Shown: piece after piece, positions 26,005 through 34,238 of the stretch
Layout of the letters: every line of letters starts with the position of its first letter
How positions within the stretch are numbered: the first letter of the stretch is position 1
NCBI RefSeq assembly: GCF_900170025.1
Contig: NZ_FWEX01000006.1
Span: 1,573,089-1,637,088 of the forward strand
Source: Nitrospira sp. ND1
GTDB lineage: Bacteria > Nitrospirota > Nitrospiria > Nitrospirales > Nitrospiraceae
DNA length: 64,000 bases
Reading direction: 5' to 3'
Translations under genes and position numbers: made by a program
The notes under the pieces: model-generated
What the model was told of the DNA's origin: nothing
Seen by the model: only the letters and a program-made list of their open reading frames with translations
Databases searched by the model: none

Positions 26005-26726
26005 GCGGACTTCTTCGGCATATTGAAGAACGACTCCACCTGCTCCTTGCTCACGGCCACTCCTGCCGCCACCAAATCGTCGAGCAATGCCAGGTTCACG
26101 ACTCCATCGCCCGCAATGAAGGCCTGAGTGAGATCGCCACGCGACAACACTTCACAAAGCATGGCTCTGGCATGAGGAACCCGCTCCGGATGACCAACTG
26201 CGGGAATCGCCTCGATTCGCACCTCGCCACAAGCCGCGGGAACCTGATTCTTCACGAACTCGTCCGGGAGAAAATACTCCGCCGAGTCGCGCAGCCACAT
26301 GAGCCGGGCCTGAGGGAGCAACGGCGCAAAACGGGTCGCGCGTAAGAGTCCCAGCGCAGCGGTGATCCCTGTATCCGTCGCCAGGATCAAAGTCCTGCCT
26401 GAGACATCCTCTCTCGGGAAAAACTTGCCCCAGGGTCCGCTGAACGAAACGTCCGTTCCCGCTGCCAGTCCGTGCACGAAGGCGGAACCCAATCCATCGG
26501 GAATACGCTTCACCGCGAGTTGAAAGCGACATTGTTCCGCATCGCCGGTGAGGAGCGAGTAGGCCCGCTTGACGGCTTTGCCGTTCGGCAACACGATTCG
26601 ACTATCAAGGATGAGGTACTGTCCGCCGACGAACCCCAAGGGCTCGGCCGCGCACAGATCGAGGAGCAGAGTATCGGGCCCCAGCCTCTCGGTTCCCACC
26701 ACTCTGGCGATCTTCGCTACGGCCAT
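26001..26726 (-). CDS. Ferredoxin-NADP reductase-like flavoprotein
   Basis: This two-domain FNR-type oxidoreductase has 241 residues. The flavin-binding barrel has RAYSLLTGD (the RxYS motif), and the nucleotide domain has LILATDTGITAALGLLRA. It lacks an Fe-S domain of its own. In the operon it follows the DUF3209-like gene by 5 bases, and the first gene of the operon encodes a ferredoxin fusion. It may supply electrons for cobalt reduction or for the missing precorrin-6A reduction step. Both roles are inferences; the fold assignment is firm. Confidence 0.82.
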   Translation of the reverse strand: MAVAKIARVVGTERLGPDTLLLDLCAAEPLGFVGGQYLILDSRIVLPNGKAVKRAYSLLTGDAEQCRFQLAVKRIPDGLGSAFVHGLAAGTDVSFSGPWGKFFPREDVSGRTLILATDTGITAALGLLRATRFAPLLPQARLMWLRDSAEYFLPDEFVKNQVPAACGEVRIEAIPAVGHPERVPHARAMLCEVLSRGDLTQAFIAGDGVVNLALLDDLVAAGVAVSKEQVESFFNMPKKSA

Positions 26727-26731
26727 TGCTG

Positions 26732-27106
26732 CTACTCCGCCGGATAAATCTCATGAACAAAGTCATGCATCTCATCGAGGTCGCGATAGAGGTGAGTGAG
26801 CCCTTCGATCTGATGGGCCAGATCGAGATCGACCTTCTTCGTGAGCACCACCAGCGTACGCAGATAGGGCAGCTTCGGATCGTCGGCGCGGGTGGCAGAC
26901 ACGCGCTCTTCAAGCGCAGCTACCGCCGTCTCATAAAACTGCTTGAGCGTGGCCAAGTCCTTGGCGCCGCACATGGAACGAATCGGTCCCGGTTGATCGG
27001 CCCCGGTCCCCAGCTCCGCCAACTCATGCTGCCGTTCGGCTTCGTTCTTCACTCCCAACACTTCCATCAAACCTAGCCGCAGCCCTGCGATTTCATGACA
27101 GGCCAT
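26732..27106 (-). CDS. DUF3209-like protein of the cobalamin operon
   Basis: The start at 27106 gives MACHEIAGLRLGLMEVLG, the opening I associate with DUF3209, a family repeatedly seen in corrin gene clusters. GGAGGAG lies upstream. The helical 124-residue product has conserved-looking His4, Cys3 and Cys46 (IRSMCGAKDL) and an acidic C-terminus (DEMHDFVHEIYPAE). Metal binding is possible from these residues. No reaction is known. Confidence 0.78.
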   Translation of the reverse strand: MACHEIAGLRLGLMEVLGVKNEAERQHELAELGTGADQPGPIRSMCGAKDLATLKQFYETAVAALEERVSATRADDPKLPYLRTLVVLTKKVDLDLAHQIEGLTHLYRDLDEMHDFVHEIYPAE

Positions 27107-27119
27107 CGTCTCTCCTCCG

Positions 27120-28301
27120 TTACTGCATAATGTTATCGACCAGGCGACTGACGAGCCGATCGCCGAGCAGATGCTCCTCGACCAACTCCTTCGCATCCGT
27201 CTCTTTCACACCCCGATACCAAATGCCATCAGGATAGACCGCGACCGTCGGTCCTTCCCCGCAGCGGCCCATGCAGGAGGTCTTCGTCACGCGAATATCC
27301 TGATCCCGCCCGGCGTCCTTCAACAGCCGCCGCAATGTGGCAATGAGGGGAATGCTCCCGCCATCGGCGCAATCGACATTCCCGCAGACCAGGACATGTT
27401 TAGCCAGCGGGCGGTGGGCATGCACGTGCGGCATGGCCTGCGCATGGGTGAATCCGTGCCGCAGACTCCAGAGCAGCGCTTTGAGCCCGCCCACATGCTC
27501 GGTCACAGCGGATACCGGCACACGATACTGACAGGTATCGCAGGGGAGTGGCCGTTCCCCTGCCGTCGCTTGCGCAAGGCGCTCGTCCATCAAGCGGAGC
27601 AACCGGTCGTCGACGCCCAAATGGGGTGCCAATTCGGTCTTGATCCAGGGATAGCGAGCTTGAAACGATTCCACCTGCTCGCGAATTTTCGTGATCAGTC
27701 TTCCGCCGAAGAGAAAGTAGGGAGCCACGATGATCCGCTCTGGGCGCGCGCGCGCGACCAGCTCCACCGTCTCGTCAAACAGCGGTCTCGTCACGCCGAT
27801 GAAACAGGGCACCACCCACCCGATCTCGCGCCCCTCGGCAAGAAGACGAACAACTTTACAGAAGTCCCCGTTCGCATCCGGGTCGCTTGAACCACGGCCC
27901 ACGACCACGACGGCAGTCTTCGCGGATTCACGGGCACCCTCCAGCGCCGCCCGCGCCCGCTCAAAGGCCAGCTCCACGAGATTGGGATGGATGCCCAAGG
28001 CATTGGCCACGATAAAACGGACGGAGGGAAACTCTTGCCGAGCCTGCGAGAGCGCGAGCGGGATATCGTTCTTCACATGCCCCGCGGCAAAAAGGAACAA
28101 CGGCAGGACCACAACGGAATCGGCTCGCTGCGCCAACTCACGAAGCGCGGTGGCCAACGACGGGCGGGCCAACTCCACATAGCCATGCGCCACATCGAGA
28201 TCAGGACGCGCCACGCGATAGGCATTGACTAAGGACTCGAACTCAACATTGGCATTGGGATCACGACTGCCGTGCCCGACGATGAGCAATCCCGTCGTCA
28301 T
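27120..28301 (-). CDS. cbiX: CbiX cobaltochelatase fused to a [2Fe-2S] ferredoxin
   Basis: Residues 1-240 contain two CbiX/SirB halves. The first keeps the metal-binding His (LLIVGHGSRDPNAN and AAGHVKNDIP); the second has GRGSSDPDAN, where Arg replaces His. A linker with CDTCQYR and HVHAHRP follows. Residues 300-393 are a thioredoxin-like ferredoxin with CGNVDC and CMGRC cysteines. The enzyme inserts Co(II) into sirohydrochlorin at the start of the early-cobalt route. The start at 28301 (MTTGLLIVGHG) is the first codon after the riboswitch terminator. Confidence 0.93.
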   Translation of the reverse strand: MTTGLLIVGHGSRDPNANVEFESLVNAYRVARPDLDVAHGYVELARPSLATALRELAQRADSVVVLPLFLFAAGHVKNDIPLALSQARQEFPSVRFIVANALGIHPNLVELAFERARAALEGARESAKTAVVVVGRGSSDPDANGDFCKVVRLLAEGREIGWVVPCFIGVTRPLFDETVELVARARPERIIVAPYFLFGGRLITKIREQVESFQARYPWIKTELAPHLGVDDRLLRLMDERLAQATAGERPLPCDTCQYRVPVSAVTEHVGGLKALLWSLRHGFTHAQAMPHVHAHRPLAKHVLVCGNVDCADGGSIPLIATLRRLLKDAGRDQDIRVTKTSCMGRCGEGPTVAVYPDGIWYRGVKETDAKELVEEHLLGDRLVSRLVDNIMQ

Positions 28302-28332
28302 GCAACACAAACCGTGGGAGAGGCTGCCGGCA

Positions 28333-28369
28333 TAAAAAAACCTCCAGCTCCACAACAGGAACAAGAGGT
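28333..28369 (-). terminator. Intrinsic terminator of the cobalamin-operon riboswitch
   Basis: On the minus strand, ACCTC pairs with GAGGT around a mostly paired inner stem (TTGTTCC with GGAGCTG), and seven T residues follow (28334-28340). It lies between the riboswitch and the cbiX start codon, so premature termination is the likely expression platform. Confidence 0.75.
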
Positions 28370-28429
28370 CGCATGCCAAAAAGGCAGGAGAGATCCTCCG
28401 TTACCGCGCGGAGAAACCGTACTATGTCA

Positions 28430-28612
28430 GCTCGGATAGGTCTCCTGGCTCATAGGTTCAGAAGGTCGAACCTTCAACGCTACCCCCAGCCTTCCCCAAC
28501 AAGTTTGTCGAGTGGCTAAAACGGGGGAGCTTCCCACTTACAGTGGCGGGACCGCGCCGGTTTTTCACCGGACTTCCCTGTTACGCCCTAGCGGGCATCC
28601 GAGAGATTACTC
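28430..28612 (-). ncRNA. Cobalamin riboswitch controlling the corrin operon
   Basis: The minus strand carries, in order, ACAGGGAAGTCCGGTGAAAA, CGCGGTCCCGCCACTGTAAG and GAGCCAGGAGACCTATCC, which are the diagnostic cobalamin riboswitch boxes. It precedes the cbiX fusion and the downstream genes. High adenosylcobalamin should favour the terminator at 28333-28369. Confidence 0.95.
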
Positions 28613-28626
28613 ATATCAGCCAAGAT

Positions 28627-28655
28627 ACCTAACGCGGGCTAGTCCACCCTGTCAA
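28627..28655 (-). promoter_or_regulatory. Sigma70-type promoter of the cobalamin operon
   Basis: On the minus strand, TTGACA (28655-28650) is followed after 17 bases by TTAGGT (28632-28627). The transcript would begin just upstream of the riboswitch. The -35 is perfect and the -10 is weak. Confidence 0.6.
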
Positions 28656-28912
28656 GGCTGAAATATCATGAGTGCACGCGATCCGAAGCAGCTTTACGCG
28701 AACTGCGCGACCACAAAGCCCAATAACTTACCAAGACATGCACTGAGACCGGTTGTTTATTTAGTTGCCCAGGCTCACCACAGTGAAAAAGCGCAAATAT
28801 TTTCAGCTCCTTATAAAGATACAGCGCGGGCATGTCCTGAAAAGGCGAGTATCGTTGCAGTAACAATCTCAAAAGTGATTGTCAGTAAAACAGTGTTTCC
28901 TTCGTGCGTTTA

Positions 28913-29176
28913 ATGAAACCTCTGTTTTCCGAGAAGCAAATTGCGACGGCCTTGCGGCAAATCGATGCGGGGGCACTGATTCCGGAGGTAACGCGGAAGC
29001 TGGGGATCAGTGAGGCGACGTACTACGTCTGGCGGAAACGCTACGGCCAGATGGCGATCGCCGAGATTCGGCGGTTACGGCAACTGGAGGCAGAGAACAG
29101 CAGACTCAAGCAGCTCGTGGCGGATCTGACCTTGGACAAAGTCATCCTGCAAGAGGTGCTCGCACAAAAGGCCTGA
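28913..29176 (+). CDS. IS3-family transposase OrfA
   Basis: The 87-residue product has a helix-turn-helix (FSEKQIATALRQIDAGALIP, ISEATYYVWRKRYG) and a leucine-zipper-like C-terminus (LRQLEAENSRLKQLVADLTL). The end of the frame carries ACAAAAGG, an A4G slip site where a -1 shift joins the frame of orfB, as in other IS3 elements. ATG at 28913 is preferred to GTG at 28904. Terminal inverted repeats were not found by eye. Confidence 0.88.
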   Translation: MKPLFSEKQIATALRQIDAGALIPEVTRKLGISEATYYVWRKRYGQMAIAEIRRLRQLEAENSRLKQLVADLTLDKVILQEVLAQKA

Positions 29177-30035
29177 AGCCCACGCGCAAACGCGCCCTCG
29201 TGCGGGAGGTGCTCGGGCACTGTCCGATTGGAGTGCGACGGGCCTGTGGGCTCCTGCGGTTGAATCGAGCGTCGTGGTATTACCGACGCCATGGGCGGGA
29301 CGATACGGCGATTCGCATGCGGCTGCGGGAGCTGGCCCAAGCTCGCCCGCGCTTTGGCTATCTCCGTCTGCACGTCATGCTTCGCCGCGAAGGCTGGGTA
29401 GTGAATCGGAAGCGGGTGCATCGGATCTATCGGGAAGAAGGGCTTACGATGAGATTACCGCGCCGTCGCAAACGGTCGAGTCATCTGCGGGTCGTGCCAC
29501 CACACCCGAGTGAGATGAATGAGCGGTGGAGCATGGATTTTGTGGCGGACACGTTGCTGGATGGGCGGCGGTTTCGCGCACTGACCGTCGTGGATACCTA
29601 TAGCCGGCACAGTCAATTAATCGAGTCCGATTTCACCCTCCCGGGAACGAAAGTCGTGGCGGCTCTGGAACGGGTGGCGAACCGGAGCGGCTACCCGCAG
29701 ATGATCACAGTGGACAATGGGAGCGACTTGACCTCGAAGGCACTTGACGCCTGGGCATACGAGCACGGAGTGAAACTCGATTTATTCGGCCCGGGAAACC
29801 CGTGGAGAATGCGGTGATTGAGAGTTTCAATGGGCACTTTCGAGACGAATGTTTGAACGCGCAGGTGTTCGTGTCGTTACACGATGCGCGACAGAAGATT
29901 GAAGCGTGGCGAATCGATTACAATGAGCACCGGCCGCATGGTTCACTGGGGGACTTAACGCCCCAGGAGTTTGTCGAACAGGCGGTCCAAACCGGGCTGC
30001 AGGAAGCATCGAATTTCCAGCACGGCGTGGACTAG
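29170..30035 (+). pseudogene. IS3-family transposase OrfB, frameshifted
   Basis: This is a DDE integrase-type transposase in the -1 frame relative to OrfA. The first catalytic Asp is in WSMDFVADTL, the second in MITVDNGSDLTS, and the Glu in AVIESFNGHFRDECLN. The frame breaks near 29795, where the expected run FGPGKPVENAV is read as FGPGNPWRMR; one base appears to be missing from the gggaaaccc tract. The C-terminal part continues at 29802-30035 in another frame. The element is therefore probably inactive unless a second element supplies transposase. Confidence 0.88.
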
Positions 30036-30363
30036 TTTTCAGGGAAGGGTCAGAAGGAGCGCATTTCCAGTTTTCAGCAGTCTAGTTTCTGGGGAGGTCT
30101 CATCATTTGTCCTATCCCCCGCTCCATCTGCACAAAATATGGGAGCAGCGGCGCAGCGCCCAGACCGTCAGATCAAGCCGAAACGGCTGCACCGGATACA
30201 ATGCAAAGCCGATCTCCTTCATGATTCACAACCGCCTGCCCGCCCCGATGTGCCGATTATTCCTGCATCGCCTGCCGCCTCTCCCACGCCAGCTCTCTCA
30301 TGATCCTTCCTCTTGTCCGTCATTCAATCGGCCGGCGATGAATTGCTCGGCCCGTGAGGCTGC
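30036..30363. other. Intergenic region, 328 bases
   Basis: It contains the right flank of the IS3 element and the tail of the PLP-enzyme transcript. No gene, clear terminator or obvious target duplication was seen. Confidence 0.5.
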
Positions 30364-31530
30364 TCAAATCGCTTCCAGCGCGTCCTCAAGATCGGCGATG
30401 ACATCTTCGATATCCTCGCAGCCAACGGAGATTCTTACGAGCCCGCTCGTAATCCCCTGCCGCTCCATGATGTCTTTCGGTGTCGCGACATGGGTCATCG
30501 ACGCCGGATGTTCGATCAACGTATCGACCGTGCCCAAGGATACCGCCAAGGTGCAGAGTTTCAGTTTACTCAACAACCGCGTGGCCGCCTCGAACCCGTC
30601 GGCAAGCTCGAAACTGAAGCAGCCGCCAAAGCCGGTCATCTGTCGGGCTGCGACATGGTGGCCGGGGAACTGGGGGTCGCCTGGATAGTACAGCTTGCCG
30701 ACTTTGGGAACGCTGGAAAGAAACTCAAAGAGCTTCATCGCGTTGTCGTGATGCCGCAGCATGCGCAAGGAAAGGGTTCTGATGCCCCGCAACAGCAGAT
30801 AGGCATCGAACGGGCTCAGAATGCCTCCGGTGTCACGACGATAAATGCGAATTTTTTCGGCCAGCTCTGAGCGCGCCACAACAATCCCCCCGATCACGTC
30901 CCCATGGCCGTTAAGATACTTCGTGGCGCTATGGAGGGAGATATCCGCGCCGTGATCCAGTGGTCGCTGAAAGTAAGGACTGGAGAAGGTGTTATCGACA
31001 ATCGTCAAGATGCCTTTGGGCCTGGCCAGTTCGGCGATTGCCCGGATATCCGTGATCTTGCACGTAGGATTGGCGGGGGTTTCAAAGAAAATCACTTTTG
31101 TCTTGTCCCGTATGGCATCTCTTACGGCCTGCTCATTCGAAGTATCGACCACCGTGGAGGTAATCCCCAGATCTGCCAGGCGCTCCGTGATCAGATGGAG
31201 GCTTGGACTATAGAGCACCTCCCCGCAGATCACATGATCACCGGCTTTCAGAATACTCAATAAGCTCGCATGGATAGCCGCCATTCCCGAGCCCAATGCG
31301 ACAGCGGCCTCCCCGTTTTCCAGGTTCGCAATCACCTGCTCGAGACCTTCGACGGTCGGATTTCCCACCCGACTGTAGATATGCCCGGCGCGACGCCCCA
31401 GAAAAAGATCCGCGCCTGCTTCGGGAGAATCGAACGAAAACGTCGACGTTAGGAACAGGGGCATCGCATGCGCGTTCAACGGCTTCTGTTGTCCATCGGC
31501 ATGCAGTTGTCTGGTTGTAAACCCATGCAT
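30364..31530 (-). CDS. Cystathionine gamma-synthase/lyase-family PLP enzyme
   Basis: The 388-residue product belongs to the Cys/Met metabolism PLP family. It has YSRVGNPTVEGLEQVIANLE near residue 52, GSGMAAIHASLLS, FFETPANPT, VDNTFSSPYFQRPLDHGAD, and the PLP lysine in SLHSATKYLNGHGD. The C-terminal VRISVGCEDIEDVIADLE is typical. Members split into gamma-synthases, gamma-lyases and O-acylhomoserine sulphhydrylases, and sequence alone does not decide here. A GGAGG site precedes the ATG, 16 bases after a small upstream reading frame. Confidence 0.92.
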   Translation of the reverse strand: MHGFTTRQLHADGQQKPLNAHAMPLFLTSTFSFDSPEAGADLFLGRRAGHIYSRVGNPTVEGLEQVIANLENGEAAVALGSGMAAIHASLLSILKAGDHVICGEVLYSPSLHLITERLADLGITSTVVDTSNEQAVRDAIRDKTKVIFFETPANPTCKITDIRAIAELARPKGILTIVDNTFSSPYFQRPLDHGADISLHSATKYLNGHGDVIGGIVVARSELAEKIRIYRRDTGGILSPFDAYLLLRGIRTLSLRMLRHHDNAMKLFEFLSSVPKVGKLYYPGDPQFPGHHVAARQMTGFGGCFSFELADGFEAATRLLSKLKLCTLAVSLGTVDTLIEHPASMTHVATPKDIMERQGITSGLVRISVGCEDIEDVIADLEDALEAI

Positions 31531-31545
31531 GGCTCGCCTCCTCTG

Positions 31546-31755
31546 TCAGTGTTCGTCGAGCTTATGAGCGAGCAACCTTGTCTCACACAGCATACCGTAA
31601 TCATCCCAGCTCTCAGGCGGAATTGCCACATCGGTAATCTTGTTCTTCTCATCCAGGAGCAGAATTACCCATCTCCTTTTCAGCAAGTGGCCGAGCTTTT
31701 CTTCGACAGAGGGCCGGACTTCCGTATGGTGTTCTTTCCCGGTTCCTGCTGCACA
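31546..31755 (-). other. Possible small coding fragment upstream of the PLP enzyme
   Basis: A minus-strand frame is open from after a stop at 31756 to a TGA at 31546, with protein-like content (EEKLGHLLKRRWVILLLDE, then ITDVAIPPESWDDYGML). No ATG or GTG is in frame, so it is either a fragment of a decayed gene or uses a weak TTG. The stop lies 16 bases before the PLP-enzyme start, as in an operon. Confidence 0.3.
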
Positions 31756-32332
31756 TCATGGTCATCAGGACGGGGGCTTCCCCTATTGCGGCCTCGATGT
31801 CGCTCCTTTCGTTGTCGTGACCTGCCCGGGCAAATTGGGTCCAGGGTGAATGTTAGACTGGACCAGTGAGATGCGAGCTCTTTTTAGGCTAAGCGAAATC
31901 ATCCGTTGTATTCCGCCAGAGGACAACTGAGCTTGCCTATGAATTGACCAGATTTTTTCGGGAGTATCTACTCGCGACGTGAATTTCGACTGAACCTCAG
32001 GCCCGCAGGGGCCCACCGTCTTGCAGAAACAGAACGGCCTTGGCCGCTGATCGTTCGACAACGGGCGACACGTGAGGAATGTCATTCCGGCCGGATAGGG
32101 CCCACGCACTGCAACAACGCATAATGGGCGCCGCCCGTCATCGACGGCTTCCTGGGCACTGTCGCCCACGGCAAACGCTACTGAAAATGTGAAAACGGAT
32201 CGTTGGAACTGACGCGTTTCTTGAAGGCCGGTAGTCGGTCGTTGGCAGCATATGTGCCGCCGGGTGAGTGTCTCAGTTCGGCCAACACCGGTCGGTGGCT
32301 CTTGTTTCCCAAAGCGGTCGTTCGGCTCGAAA
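31756..32332. other. Intergenic region, 577 bases, no convincing gene
   Basis: Only short, non-convincing frames occur on both strands, with no recognisable motif. It separates the PLP enzyme from the integrase stub and looks like decayed accessory DNA. Confidence 0.5.
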
Positions 32333-32715
32333 CTACGTCATCAAGATATCTGCCGGACTGCGCACTCCCGCCAGCGAATTATTCATTAAGTGAGTGTAGA
32401 TCATTGTAGTCTTGACGTCTTTGTGTCCCATCAACTGCTGAACCACGCGAATGTTGTGACCGGCCTCCAGCAGGTGAGTCGTAAAAGCATGCCTAAAGGT
32501 ATGGCAACCGACTGGCTTGCCAATGTTGGCACGTCGTACCGCTTCCTTGACCGTTCGTTGCAGCGTCTTCTCATGGATGTGGAATCGCACTGTTCGCCCT
32601 GTATAGGGATCGCGGCAATGCGATGTCGATGGAAAGATAAACTGCCAAGCCCAAAGATAACCTGCCTTGGGATATTTGCCCGCAAGAGCAAGCGGTCGTG
32701 GCGCCTCACCCAGTC
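32333..32715 (-). pseudogene. Integron integrase (IntI), C-terminal stub
   Basis: Reading the minus strand, the product covers about the last 120 residues of an IntI-type tyrosine recombinase. It has LALAGKYPKAGYLWAWQFIF with the Trp-rich patch, then IHEKTLQRTVKEAV, and the catalytic CHTFRHAFTTHLLEAGH, QLMGHKDVKTTMIYTH (Tyr nucleophile) and the integron-type ending GVRSPADIL. The catalytic core box is intact but about 200 N-terminal residues are absent. Homology stops about where the adjacent gene cassette begins (near 32716-32720), so the gene was cut at a cassette boundary. It cannot be active. Confidence 0.88.
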
Positions 32716-32757
32716 CCCTGTTATACTGCTTTCAGTTCAATTCGCACGGAGAACAAC

Positions 32758-33045
32758 ATGAGCACAAATGTAATAGTCACTTTTAAATCGAAGCCAGAAA
32801 AATTAGCGGAGTTTGTAAACCTGCTGAGCCAAGCAAAAAATGATCTCCCTAAAGTCGCTGGCTGCAAGGTCTTTCGAGTATTCAATGATGTCAACGATCC
32901 TTGTACTTTTACGCTGGTCGAGACCTGGGAATCTGAAACCGATCATAAAAAAAATATCGAAAGCATGGTGGCATCGGGTTTTTGGAGCCACCTTGCTACA
33001 CATCTAGCTTGCGATCCAACCAGCGGTTACTACAAAGAGCTCTAA
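32758..33045 (+). CDS. Antibiotic-biosynthesis monooxygenase (ABM)-domain protein, cassette gene
   Basis: This 95-residue ferredoxin-like-fold protein begins MSTNVIVTFKSKPEKLAEF and contains GCKVFRVFNDVNDPCTFTLV and ETWESETDHKKNIES, typical of small cofactor-free ABM oxygenases or related YgiN-type quinol enzymes. The start at 32758 follows a CGGAGAA site. Codon use is more A/T-rich than in the neighbours. It lies between a GTTATAC core at 32720 and an attC-like palindrome that overlaps its stop codon, so it is read as a mobile integron cassette. Substrate unknown. Confidence 0.85.
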   Translation: MSTNVIVTFKSKPEKLAEFVNLLSQAKNDLPKVAGCKVFRVFNDVNDPCTFTLVETWESETDHKKNIESMVASGFWSHLATHLACDPTSGYYKEL

Positions 33046-33120
33046 GGCATTGCAATAGCCTACCATGGTGTTCAAGAGGGTCGCGCCAAAAGCGGCGCGT
33101 CCCTCAACTTTACCTTAAAC
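33040..33120 (+). other. attC-like recombination site of the gene cassette
   Basis: An 81-bp imperfect palindrome begins at the stop codon of the cassette gene. Its outer boxes are CTCTAAG (33040-33046) and CTTAAAC (33114-33120), resembling the integron core RYYYAAC/GTTRRRY with mismatches. The inner stem gaggg-t-cgcgcc / ggcgcg-t-ccctc (33076-33105) has one T-T mismatch and a six-base loop. Position, size and orientation fit a 59-base element; the degenerate core makes this probable, not certain. Confidence 0.6.
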
Positions 33121-33645
33121 GTCCGCTTTTCGAATCCTGCTACTTCCGCTTTGGGTCGGAAGCAGCCATTCAGAACAGCGAGCAAACCTCAATCCAGCGC
33201 CCAACCTGACCCGATTCGGGGAGTCAATCAAGACTCGCACGACACTCTTCGCCTTGGGCAGTGAGGGCGGCTGGTTTGCAGCATTTTGAGTGGCTGCGTT
33301 GGAGCAGAATCGGTGGCCGGTTTGAGCAGAATACGCAATCAGAACGCAGATACTCATTCGATCCCCGTTCCACATGGATAGAAAGAGCACAATCCTAAGA
33401 AGGAAGAGAGTATCCCTTCAGAGGGCCCAGTGAGTGAAACGAGCACAGATACATAGACTTATGGACTAGTGCGGGGATTGTCCAAGCTACCAACAGCTTG
33501 AACAACCCCCGGGTGATGCACTCTTAATCAGGGAGCACCCTGTGTCATGTAGTGACTTGAGTGAAACGCCATAATCAGAATGGATAACTATGCCGCAGCA
33601 AACTTAAGTAGACCAAGAGACAATCCCCAAAACCAGGTACCGTAA

Positions 33646-33671
33646 AAGGTACCGCTGTACCTTCGGTTTTT
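33646..33671 (+). terminator. Terminator-like hairpin with T-tract
   Basis: aaggtac-cgct-gtacctt forms a perfect 7-bp stem with a 4-base loop, and cggttttt follows. It would end plus-strand transcripts from the cassette region. A direct repeat of ggtaccg lies just upstream. Confidence 0.55.
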
Positions 33672-33673
33672 CC

Positions 33674-33742
33674 GTTTACGCATCGTTTACGGTCGATCGC
33701 GTAACTAGTTTACGCGGATCAGTCAATCGAAGAGGCGTAAAC
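33674..33742. repeat. Cluster of GTTTACG repeats in both orientations
   Basis: Three direct copies of gtttacg (33674-33680, 33685-33691, 33708-33714) and one inverted copy cgtaaac (33736-33742), plus a shortened cgtaac (33700-33705), lie within 69 bases. It is next to AT-rich sequence and has no gene. It resembles an iteron or regulator-binding cluster; no function is established. Confidence 0.6.
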
Positions 33743-34238
33743 AATTTTACAACCCTGGCAGGGAGACTGCATTAATATATATATAAAACAATGGGTTCGA
33801 TAAGTACTGTTTGAAGGAATCCAGTCCCCGCAACCAACCTTCTCTCCTCTCTTTCAACCACATACAGCAGTTTCAGTCCAGACATCGGCACTCGCACGAG
33901 CAGCCATGGACTGCTCCCCTAGAGTGAGACGCAACGGATTGGCGCACTTAGCACCAGACGGATGGTGAAGAAACGCGCGGGGGAATTTGCAGTACCTTTC
34001 GGCAGGTGGCAGTGGAGCGGCCCACGCCGTACGACGCTCGCAGGGAACTCGACGTCAGTCTAAAGGGACTTTGAGCGCTGACATCAGCCAGGAATCATGT
34101 TGAACCAGCAGGAAGGGGTGCGAGGTTTACCTGGAATGGCTTGCCCGCTTACCAGCAAGGACTGTCCCGATATGCCTCCAACGGCTTCAGTGTGTGCCCG
34201 AATGTGATCCAAATAGAAGTAGCTTTGTTTCGGTCGTA

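Larger units (their letters stand above)
33121..34238. other. Gene-free region of about 1.1 kb with structured repeats
   Basis: No supported gene is seen. Near the cassette there is a hairpin (gctacttccg...cggaagcagc, 33139-33166). Further on lie a terminator-like hairpin, a GTTTACG cluster (listed separately) and an AT run (taatatatatataaaa) near 33773-33788. The remainder is unremarkable. Confidence 0.55.

Noticed and set aside
28656-28912. Left inverted repeat of the IS3 element
   Set aside because: No convincing match to the right flank (30036-30100) was found by eye, so element ends are left undefined.
33674-33742. CRISPR array
   Set aside because: The repeats are only 7 bases, unevenly spaced and in both orientations; no cas gene is present in the window.
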